Of a stretch of 64,000 nucleotides of DNA, positions 57,458 through 64,000 are shown in pieces (the stretch's first letter is position 1; each line of letters begins with the position of its first letter). Below the pieces are notes generated by a model. It was not told where the DNA came from and did not search any database. It saw only the letters and a program-made list of their open reading frames with translations. Made by a program: the position numbers and the translations under genes. This stretch comes from Cellulosimicrobium arenosum (lineage in GTDB: Bacteria > Actinomycetota > Actinomycetes > Actinomycetales > Cellulomonadaceae): the NCBI RefSeq assembly GCF_014837295.1, contig NZ_JACYHB010000007.1, forward strand, positions 124,001-188,000, read 5' to 3'.

Positions 57458-58119
57458 TGGTTCGGACGGCGACGGCCCACGACGACGCGGCGGTCGATCG
57501 TCAGGCCCCGCGCCGGCAGGCGCGCGGCAACGCCCGACGCGACCTGATCGTCCGCGCGGCCGCCGACCTCATCATGCAGGCGGGGCCGGGGGCGGTCACG
57601 CACCGCGCCGTCGCGTCCCGGGCAGCAGTGCCGCTCGCCGCCACGACGTACTACTTCACCGGTCTCGACGACCTCATCGGCGCCGCCGGGAAGGTCGTCG
57701 TCGCCGGTTGGGCCGCGCACGCGCGCGACGCCTCCGCGCGGGCCGCGCGGCACGGAGCCGCGAGCGGCGACGGCGCCACGTCCGCCGAGACGCTCGTCGA
57801 CGCCGTCCTGCCGCCCGGCGGCGACCCGGAGGTGCGCGGCTTCTACGAGCACCTCGTCGGCGCCGGCCGGCACCCGTCGCTCGCGCACGCGTACGCGGAC
57901 GGCCGCGACCAGCTCGACGCGGCGATCTCCGACGTTCTCGCGACCCTGGGAGAGCAGCGCACGAGTCCCGCGCTGCTGGTCGCCTTGGTCGACGGCGCGG
58001 CGGTCAGTGCGCTGGCCGAGGGGCGCGACGTGCGCGCGCTGGCCGCGTCGCTCGTGGCGGAGCTGCTCGACGGCCGGACCCAGGGTGCCGTCGAGCCGCG
58101 GCCGGGAGCGGTGACCTAA
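57457..58119 (+). CDS. TetR-family transcriptional regulator
   Basis: A 220-residue regulator: helix-turn-helix at about 28-70 (DLIVRAAADLIMQAGPGAVT, then VASRAAVPLAATTYYFTGLD), followed by an alpha-helical ligand domain with many Ala and Asp. It is translationally coupled to the SMR exporter and so most likely controls it through the palindrome at 57056. It is 9 bp before menC, possibly in the same transcript. Confidence 0.9.
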   Translation: MVRTATAHDDAAVDRQAPRRQARGNARRDLIVRAAADLIMQAGPGAVTHRAVASRAAVPLAATTYYFTGLDDLIGAAGKVVVAGWAAHARDASARAARHGAASGDGATSAETLVDAVLPPGGDPEVRGFYEHLVGAGRHPSLAHAYADGRDQLDAAISDVLATLGEQRTSPALLVALVDGAAVSALAEGRDVRALAASLVAELLDGRTQGAVEPRPGAVT

Positions 58120-58128
58120 CCTGGAGGC

Positions 58129-59139
58129 GTGCCAGACCCCCGTGCGACCGTCGTCTACCGCACCGCGTTGACCACCCGGTTCCGTGGCCTCGACTCCCGC
58201 GACGGCGTCCTGGTGCGCGGCGACGCCGGCTGGGGCGAGTTCTCGCCGTTCTGGGACTACGACGACGCGGAGTGCGTCCCGTGGCTGCGCGCGGCCCGCG
58301 AGGGGGCCGACGACGGCTGGCCGACGCCCGTGCGCGACCACGTGCCCGTGAACGTCACCGTGCCCGCCGTCGGCCCCGACCGCGCCCGCGAGATCGTCGC
58401 GGGGTCCCGCGGGTGCCGCACGGCCAAGGTGAAGGTCGCCCAGCGCGGCTCCGGTGGCGACCTCGAACCGCTCTCCGCGGAGATCGCCCGGCTCGAGGCG
58501 GTCCGTGACGCGCTCGGGTCCGGCGGACGGGTCCGCGTCGACGCCAACGGTGCGTGGGACGTCGACGAGGCCCTGCGCCGTCTGCCCCACCTCGACCGGG
58601 CCGCGGGCGGCCTCGAGTACGTCGAGCAGCCGTGCGCCGACGTCGCGGGGCTCGCGGCGGTCCGGCGCGGGCAGCGCGGCGACGCGGCCGTCCCGGTCGC
58701 CGCCGACGAGTCGATCCGGCGTGCCGAGGACCCGCTCGCGGTCGTGCGCGCGGACGGCGCGGACGTCGTCGTGCTGAAGGTCCAGCCCCTCGGTGGCGTG
58801 CGCGCGTGCCTCGAGCTCGCCGAGCTGGTCGGTCTGCCCGTCGTCGTGTCGTCCGCCCTGGAGTCGTCGGTGGGCATCGCGGCGGGCGTCGCGCTGGCTG
58901 CGGCGCTGCCCGAGCTGCCGTACGCGTGCGGGCTGGCGACCGTGCAGCTCTTCGCCGACGACGTGACCGACCACCCGCTGCTCCCCGTGGACGGGGCGCT
59001 CCCGGTCCGGGCGGCGGAGCCGACGCGGGCCGCGCTCGGCGCGACCGCCGCGGACCCCGCGACCGAGGACCGGTGGCGCGACCGCCTCGCTCGCGTCGCG
59101 GCCCGTGCCGGCCGTCCGACCGTGGGGCCTGCGCGGTGA
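58129..59139 (+). CDS. menC: o-Succinylbenzoate synthase
   Basis: Enolase-superfamily dehydratase making o-succinylbenzoate. The 336-residue protein has the expected barrel residues: TAKVKVAQRG (KxK, about 102-111), VDANGAWDVDEAL (Asp ligand, about 139-151), EYVEQPCADV (Glu ligand), VAADESIRR (Asp ligand) and VLKVQPLGGV (catalytic Lys). N-terminal VYRTALTTRFRGLDSRDGVL fits actinobacterial MenC. GTG start at 58129. Its stop overlaps the GTG of menD (GTGA). Confidence 0.95.
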   Translation: MPDPRATVVYRTALTTRFRGLDSRDGVLVRGDAGWGEFSPFWDYDDAECVPWLRAAREGADDGWPTPVRDHVPVNVTVPAVGPDRAREIVAGSRGCRTAKVKVAQRGSGGDLEPLSAEIARLEAVRDALGSGGRVRVDANGAWDVDEALRRLPHLDRAAGGLEYVEQPCADVAGLAAVRRGQRGDAAVPVAADESIRRAEDPLAVVRADGADVVVLKVQPLGGVRACLELAELVGLPVVVSSALESSVGIAAGVALAAALPELPYACGLATVQLFADDVTDHPLLPVDGALPVRAAEPTRAALGATAADPATEDRWRDRLARVAARAGRPTVGPAR

Positions 59140-60950
59140 GCGCGCCGGACGTGCCGCCCTCGGTCCGGGCGGCGCGCGCGCTCGTCGCGTCGCTCGTCGC
59201 GCACGGCGTGCGCGACGTCGTGCTCGCCCCGGGGTCGCGGTCCGCGCCGCTCGCCTACGCGGTCGCCGCGGCGGCCGACGCCGGCCTCCTGCGCCTGCAC
59301 GTGCGCGTCGACGAGCGCACGGCGGGGTTCCTCGCGCTCGGCCTCTCCCGCGGTGCGGACCGGGTCGAGCACCCGGGCGGGGTGACGCTCCCGCGTCCGG
59401 TCGCGCTCGTCACGACCTCGGGGACCGCGGTCGCGAACCTCCATCCCGCCGTCCTCGAGGCGCACCACACCGGCGTGCCCCTCGTCGTGCTCGCCGCCGA
59501 CCGCCCGCACGAGCTGCGCGGGACCGGGGCCAACCAGACGACGGACCAGGTCTCGATGTTCGGCCCGGCGGTCCGGCTCGTCGCGGACGTCCCTGCCCCG
59601 GACGGCCGCGACGGGGAGGTCCGGGACCTGCTGGCGACGGCCGGTCGTGCGGTCGCGGCGGCCCTCGGCGTCCGTACCGGGAGCCCGGGTCCCGTCCACC
59701 TGAACCTCGCGTTCCGCGAGCCCCTCGTGCCGCCGGCAGACCTGGACCCTGCCGCGTCCGGGCTCCCGGAGGTGTACCCGGCCGGGTGGCGGCGGACCAC
59801 CGTCGTGCCTGCCGTGACGTCGGCACCGGACCTGCCTCTCCCGCCCGCCCGGACGGTGGTCGTCGCCGGCGACGGCGCGGGTGCGGTCGCGCGCGAGCTC
59901 GCCGAGGCCCGCGGGTGGCCGTTGCTCGCCGAGCCGTCGTCCGGCGCGCGCAGCGGGCCGGCCTCCGTGATCGCGCCGTCGCTGGTGCTCGCGGCCGACG
60001 AGGTCGCCGCAGGCCTGGAGCACGTCGTGGTGGTCGGGCGTGCGACGCTCACCCGGCCGGTCCAGCAGCTCCTCGCCCGGCCGGACGTCGCCGTGACGGT
60101 CGTGAGCCCGGGGGGCGGGCCGTGGCCGGACGCGGCCCGCACCGCGGGGTCGGTCCTGCCGGGCGTCCCGGCGACGTGGCTCGCCACCCACAGCAGCGGG
60201 GGCACCGACGGCACCGGCGTCGACCGTCCCTGGCTCGAGCGGTGGCGAGCCGCGAGCGCGGCAGCCGCGCGCGTCGTCGGGCAGGTCCTGTCCGACGACG
60301 CCGCGCCCACCGGCCCGTCGGTGGCCCGCGCCGTGGCCGCGGCGTCCACGCCGCACGACGTGCTCGTGGTGGGGTCGTCGAACCCGGCGCGCGACCTCGA
60401 CGTCGTGCTCGGCGTCGACGATCCCGTCGGCGGCGTCGACGCCCGGGTGCGGGTCGTCGCGAACCGTGGCCTCGCGGGGATCGACGGGACGGTCTCCACC
60501 GCGATCGGGGTCGCGCTCGCGGGGAGCGGTCGCCGGACGCGCGCGCTGGTGGGCGACCTGACGTTCCTGCACGACGTCGGCGGGCTGCTGCGCGGGCCGG
60601 GGGAGCCGTCCGTGGACCTCCAGGTGGTCGTCGTCAACGACGACGGCGGGTCGATCTTCGCCGGGCTCGAGCCCGGCGCGCTCGGCGAGGGCTCGGCGCC
60701 CGGTGCCGCGACGTTCGAGCGCGTCTTCGCCACGCCGCACGGGGCCGACCTCGCGCACCTCTGCGCGGGGTACGGCGTGGAGCACCGCCTCGTGCCCGAC
60801 GTGGCGTCGTTGCGCGAGGCCCTCGCGTCCCCGTCCCGGGGGGTGCAGGTGCTCGAGGTCCGCGTCGCGCGCGACGCCCGGCGGCGCGACGGCGCAGCGC
60901 TCGCCGAACGTGTGGGGCACGCGGTGCGGGAGACGCTCGGGTCGCGCTGA
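59136..60950 (+). CDS. menD: SEPHCHC synthase (menaquinone biosynthesis)
   Basis: Thiamine-diphosphate enzyme joining isochorismate and 2-oxoglutarate. The 604-residue product has the N-terminal LAPGSRSAPLAYAV (about 30-43), activating Glu in VDERTAGFLALGL, TTSGTAVANLHPAVLEAHH, and in the C-terminal domain GDLTFLHDVGGLLRG with VVVNDDGGSIFAGLE as the ThDP/Mg2+ site. Length is slightly above E. coli MenD. GTG 59136 overlaps the menC stop, so menC-menD is a coupled pair. Followed by a 120-bp gap before the HtrA-type gene. Confidence 0.96.
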   Translation: MSAPDVPPSVRAARALVASLVAHGVRDVVLAPGSRSAPLAYAVAAAADAGLLRLHVRVDERTAGFLALGLSRGADRVEHPGGVTLPRPVALVTTSGTAVANLHPAVLEAHHTGVPLVVLAADRPHELRGTGANQTTDQVSMFGPAVRLVADVPAPDGRDGEVRDLLATAGRAVAAALGVRTGSPGPVHLNLAFREPLVPPADLDPAASGLPEVYPAGWRRTTVVPAVTSAPDLPLPPARTVVVAGDGAGAVARELAEARGWPLLAEPSSGARSGPASVIAPSLVLAADEVAAGLEHVVVVGRATLTRPVQQLLARPDVAVTVVSPGGGPWPDAARTAGSVLPGVPATWLATHSSGGTDGTGVDRPWLERWRAASAAAARVVGQVLSDDAAPTGPSVARAVAAASTPHDVLVVGSSNPARDLDVVLGVDDPVGGVDARVRVVANRGLAGIDGTVSTAIGVALAGSGRRTRALVGDLTFLHDVGGLLRGPGEPSVDLQVVVVNDDGGSIFAGLEPGALGEGSAPGAATFERVFATPHGADLAHLCAGYGVEHRLVPDVASLREALASPSRGVQVLEVRVARDARRRDGAALAERVGHAVRETLGSR

Positions 60951-61070
60951 GGTCGGTGCCGGACCCGCGTCCCGGCCGAGGGCGCCGGACTCGCAGCGAA
61001 CTCCCAGGTAGGTTCAAGCCTCGTTCAAGGCCAGGGGTGTGAAGTAGTGGTCAGAACCGAGGAGGCCACC

Positions 61071-62633
61071 ATGACCACGAACGCCGACCAGAACCCCCGC
61101 GAGACCGTCGCGTCGCCCGAGCACCCCACGCCGGAGCAGACGCAGCCGCTCGCCGTGCAGCAGCCCGAGCCGCTGCACCCTGCGCCGTCCTACGCGCCCG
61201 CCGCCGCGGCGTCGGACCCCTCGCGCGGCACGCAGAACGCCGCCGGGTACCCCTACGCGTACACCGGGGCGCCCCACGGCGGTGTCCCGGCCCCGCCCGC
61301 CCCGCCCGTGGCGGAGCCGACCCCGGACGGGTCCGGCAAGCGCCGCAAGGGCTGGGTGCCGGTGGTCAGCGCCGCCGCGATCGCGGCCGTCGTCGCGAGC
61401 GTCGGCACGGCCGGGCTCGTCGGCGCGTTCGGCCAGGACGTCGGCTCGACCTCGCTCGCCGACGTCGCCGCGCCCGAGCAGACCAGCGCAGCGCCCGTGT
61501 CGAGCTCGTCGTCGCAGAACCCCGACTGGGAGGCCGTGACGCAGGCCGTCGCACCGTCGGTCGTGGCGATCCAGGTCCAGACCGAGGCCGGTGGGGCCGA
61601 GGGCTCCGGCGTGATCGTGGACGACCAGGGCCACGTCGTGACGAACAACCACGTCGTCGGCGGCGCGACCGACGGGACGGTCCAGGTGTCGCTGAGCGAC
61701 GGCCGGCTGTTCACGGCGAAGGTCGTCGGCACCGACCCCACGACCGACCTGGCCGTCGTCCAGATCCAGGACGCCCCGGACGACCTCGTGCCCGCGACGC
61801 TCGGCGACTCGGACGCCGTCACGGTCGGCGAGTCCGTGCTCGCGGTCGGCAACCCGCTCGGCCTCGCGAACTCGGCGACGACCGGCATCGTCTCCGCCGT
61901 CGACCGGCCGGTGTCCGCGTCGGGCGAGACCGGCGGCACGTCGGTCGTGACGAACGCGATCCAGATCGACGCGGCCGTCAACCCCGGCAACTCCGGCGGC
62001 CCGCTGTTCGACGCGCAGGGCCGTGTCATCGGCATCACCTCGTCGATCGCGACCCTGTCGAGCGGCGGCGGGCAGTCCGGCTCCATCGGTCTCGGGTTCG
62101 CCATCCCGGTGAACCTCGCCAAGGAGATCAGCCAGCAGCTCGTCGAGAACGGCACCGCGGAGCACGCGTTCCTCGGGGTGACGCTGTCCGACGCGACCGC
62201 GACGGCCGACGGCGTGACCCGTCGGGGCGCCCAGGTCGAGCAGGTGACGCAGGGTTCGCCGGCCGCCGAGGCAGGCATCCAGGCCGGTGACGTCATCGTC
62301 GCGATCGACGAGGCGTCCGTCGGCGGGGCCGAGTCGCTGACCGCGTTCGTGCGCGAGCGCACCGCCGGGCAGGAGTCGACCCTGACGGTCGTGCGAGACG
62401 GGTCCGCACAGGACCTGAAGGTCACCCTGGCGACGAAGCCCGCCGACGACACGACCGGTTCGCAGGGCTCGGACGGTTCGCAGGACGGCCAGGGGCAGCT
62501 CCCGGGTCAGCAGGGTCAGCAGGGCCAGCAGGGTGAGCAGGGCCAGGACGGTCAGCAGGGCGAGCAGACCGACCCGAGCGACCCCGGCAACGTGCCCGAC
62601 CCGTTCGACTGGTTCTTCGGCGGGCAGGGCTGA
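61071..62633 (+). CDS. HtrA/DegP-type membrane serine protease with PDZ domain
   Basis: Surface quality-control protease, 520 residues. Order: cytoplasmic Pro/Gln-rich region (about 1-95); transmembrane anchor (GWVPVVSAAAIAAVVASVGT, about 95-114); trypsin-like domain with the triad His in TNNHVVGG, Asp in TDLAVVQI and Ser in NPGNSGGPLF (about 304-313); PDZ domain (about 365-455); and a tail with seven Gly-X-X triplets (62505-62567), ending DPFDWFFGGQG. ATG 61071 has GAGGAGG just upstream. Terminators follow at 62639 and 62703. Collagen-like tails are unusual in this family. Confidence 0.93.
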   Translation: MTTNADQNPRETVASPEHPTPEQTQPLAVQQPEPLHPAPSYAPAAAASDPSRGTQNAAGYPYAYTGAPHGGVPAPPAPPVAEPTPDGSGKRRKGWVPVVSAAAIAAVVASVGTAGLVGAFGQDVGSTSLADVAAPEQTSAAPVSSSSSQNPDWEAVTQAVAPSVVAIQVQTEAGGAEGSGVIVDDQGHVVTNNHVVGGATDGTVQVSLSDGRLFTAKVVGTDPTTDLAVVQIQDAPDDLVPATLGDSDAVTVGESVLAVGNPLGLANSATTGIVSAVDRPVSASGETGGTSVVTNAIQIDAAVNPGNSGGPLFDAQGRVIGITSSIATLSSGGGQSGSIGLGFAIPVNLAKEISQQLVENGTAEHAFLGVTLSDATATADGVTRRGAQVEQVTQGSPAAEAGIQAGDVIVAIDEASVGGAESLTAFVRERTAGQESTLTVVRDGSAQDLKVTLATKPADDTTGSQGSDGSQDGQGQLPGQQGQQGQQGEQGQDGQQGEQTDPSDPGNVPDPFDWFFGGQG

Positions 62634-62638
62634 GGCCC

Positions 62639-62669
62639 GACGGCGCGCGTTCCCCCGACGCGCGCCGTC
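62639..62669 (+). terminator. Terminator of the HtrA-type gene
   Basis: Perfect 12-bp stem GACGGCGCGCGT / ACGCGCGCCGTC with a TCCCCCG loop, 6 nt after the stop. Confidence 0.85.
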
Positions 62670-62702
62670 CTCCCTCCGCGCAGGATGCGGAGGTCCGCGG
62701 CC

Positions 62703-62730
62703 GAGGCCGGTGGCTGTCGCCACCGGCCTC
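62703..62730 (+). terminator. Second hairpin after the HtrA-type gene
   Basis: Perfect 11-bp stem GAGGCCGGTGG / CCACCGGCCTC with a 6-nt loop, 34 nt after the first terminator and before the HAD gene. Confidence 0.65.
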
Positions 62731-62823
62731 GACCTCTGTCGGGACGGGTCGGGTGGCGCGTGGGACGTGCGGGCCACACGATCGACCCATGAACCACGTC
62801 GGAAGCGAAACCCGGGGCCGGCC

Positions 62824-63504
62824 GTGACGGGCGCGGTGCTCTTCGACGTCGACGGCACCCTCGTCGACTCCAACTACGTCCAGGTGGACGCGTGGGTGCG
62901 GGCGTTCCGCGACGCCGGGGTCGAGGTCGACGCCTGGCACGTCCACCGGTCGCTGGGCCAGGCCGGCCCGCAGCTGATCGAGCGGGTCGCGCGCTCCCGG
63001 GGCCTCGAGCTCGACGACGCGGTCGCCGATCGGGTCGCGGACGCGCACTCGCGCCACTCCGCCGGGTCCGCGCACCTGCTGCGCGCGTTCGACGGCGCGG
63101 CCGACCTCGTCCGGGCGGTGCGCGAGCGGGGCGCGCGCGCCGTCCTGGCGACGTCGGCCTCCCCGGACACGCTCGGGCACCTGCGCGAGGTCCTCGACGT
63201 CGAGGAGCACCTGCACGCCGTGACGTCGGCCGACGACGTCGAGGTGTCCAAGCCGGAGCCCCAGCTGGTGCGGGTGGCGCTCGACGCCGCTGGCGTCGAG
63301 CCGTCCGACGCGGTGTTCGTCGGTGACTCGGTGTGGGACGCGCTCGCGGCCGGTCGGGCGGGGGTGCCGTGCGTGGCGGTCCTGAGCGGCGGCGTCGGGC
63401 GCCAGGAGCTGGTCGACGCGGGAGCGGTCGAGGTCTACGACGACGTCGCCGCGCTCCTCGCGGGCCTGGACGGCAGCGCCCTGGCCGCCGCCTGGGCGCG
63501 CTAG
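62824..63504 (+). CDS. HAD-family hydrolase (beta-phosphoglucomutase/phosphatase type)
   Basis: A 226-residue haloacid-dehalogenase protein: motif I LFDVDGTLVDSNYVQVDAW (about 6-24), a helical cap, motif II Thr-Ser in LATSASPDTLG, the lysine in VSKPEPQLVRVAL, and motif III VFVGDSVWDALAAG. Substrate unknown; likely a sugar phosphate or phosphonate-type metabolite by family. GTG 62824 is the closest start to motif I; upstream codons read through the terminators. Its last 4 bases overlap the convergent acetyltransferase. Confidence 0.88.
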   Translation: MTGAVLFDVDGTLVDSNYVQVDAWVRAFRDAGVEVDAWHVHRSLGQAGPQLIERVARSRGLELDDAVADRVADAHSRHSAGSAHLLRAFDGAADLVRAVRERGARAVLATSASPDTLGHLREVLDVEEHLHAVTSADDVEVSKPEPQLVRVALDAAGVEPSDAVFVGDSVWDALAAGRAGVPCVAVLSGGVGRQELVDAGAVEVYDDVAALLAGLDGSALAAAWAR

Positions 63505-63998
63505 GCGGGCTGGTCGCGCGCCGCGAGCGCCTTGGTGAAGAACCCTGCCGTCTCGGTGTACCCCACCGAGGTGTAGAACTCGCGGGACATCCCGCTCGCG
63601 AGGCCCACGCGCGCCGCGCCGATCCCGGTCGCCCAGGTCTCGGCGTCGGCGAGGAGGGCGCGTCCGACGCCCCGTCGGCGCGCGTCGGGAGCGACGGCGA
63701 TCTCCTCGATGCGGCACACGACGCCGTTGGACGCGAACGTCAGGTGCTGTGCCGCGAGCAGGTACCCGACCACGCGGTCGTCCAGCTCGGCGACCACGAG
63801 GCGGGTGTCCAGCGCGCGCAGCAGCGGTCCGAACGAGCGGTCGAAGGCGTCGCGCGCCGGGTCGTGCCGGGGGATCTCGTGGACGAGCTCCCACAGGGCG
63901 TCGCGGTCGGCGACGGTCGCGCGCCGCACCGTGGTGTCGGCTCCCGCGCGTGCGGTGACGCGGGTCGGGTCGGTGGTGTCGTGGCTGGTCGCGGGCAT
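63501..63998 (-). CDS. GNAT-family N-acetyltransferase
   Basis: A 165-residue GNAT protein, complete in the window (ATG at 63998, two bases from the edge). Motif A is RIEEIAVAPDARRRGVGRAL (about 99-118), then LASGMSREFYTSVGYTETAGFF (about 137-158). N-terminal 25 residues are Thr/Asp-rich. Substrate unknown. Any promoter lies outside the window. Confidence 0.87.
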   Translation of the reverse strand: MPATSHDTTDPTRVTARAGADTTVRRATVADRDALWELVHEIPRHDPARDAFDRSFGPLLRALDTRLVVAELDDRVVGYLLAAQHLTFASNGVVCRIEEIAVAPDARRRGVGRALLADAETWATGIGAARVGLASGMSREFYTSVGYTETAGFFTKALAARDQPA

Positions 63999-64000
63999 CT

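Overview
The window is very GC-rich, densely packed bacterial DNA with GTG starts, 4-nt start/stop overlaps and GAGG-type ribosome sites. Gene content (a menaquinone cluster, system II cytochrome c genes, Rex, an LAxTG surface protein and the tiny ribosomal protein bS22) points to an actinobacterium. The many secreted plant-polysaccharide hydrolases suggest a member of Micrococcales such as the Cellulomonas / Cellulosimicrobium / Promicromonosporaceae group. That placement is an inference from content, not from a marker-gene search.

Region 1 (1-3.3 kb): radA on the minus strand, an unknown membrane protein and proC. Region 2 (3.3-37.8 kb) is one large L-arabinose / arabinan locus. It holds a LacI-type regulator, a kinase-epimerase-isomerase operon (araB-like, araD, araA), a cytoplasmic GH51 arabinofuranosidase (minus strand), a YtfQ-RT/YjfF-type furanose ABC importer, and six consecutive secreted multidomain enzymes (GH51, GH146/GH127-like, and four GH43 proteins, one with two GH43 domains). 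The six secreted enzymes share a C-terminal module of about 90 residues that I cannot assign to a named family. Six copies of a 14-bp LacI-type palindrome (consensus TGTKARCGYTMACA) lie in four promoter regions and appear to tie the locus into one regulon. Secreted enzymes would free arabinose outside the cell, the importer would bring it in, and isomerase, kinase and epimerase would convert it to xylulose 5-phosphate.

Region 3 (37.9-46.9 kb): an LAxTG wall-anchored protein, a TrkH/TrkA potassium uptake pair, an AcuC-like deacetylase, bS22 (32 aa), an acetyltransferase, a HAD phosphatase, a glutaredoxin-like protein, Rex, and a divergent yceI/marR pair with a perfect palindrome between them. 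Region 4 (46.2-60.95 kb) has the actinobacterial order histidine phosphatase - TlpA-like - ccdA - resB - ccsA, then menA, menE, menB, menC and menD, interrupted by a DUF3048 lipoprotein and a Gdx/SugE-like SMR exporter with its TetR regulator. Region 5 (61-64 kb): an HtrA-type protease with a collagen-like tail, a HAD hydrolase and a GNAT acetyltransferase.

Intergenic DNA carries strong hairpins. Two kinds occur in pairs of related copies (8.5/37.8 kb and 19.7/34.9 kb). There is a 21-bp tandem repeat array before the GH146-like gene. A poly-C tract with a degraded duplicate at 34968-35090 is probably an assembly error. No tRNA, rRNA, CRISPR array, insertion sequence or prophage was seen.
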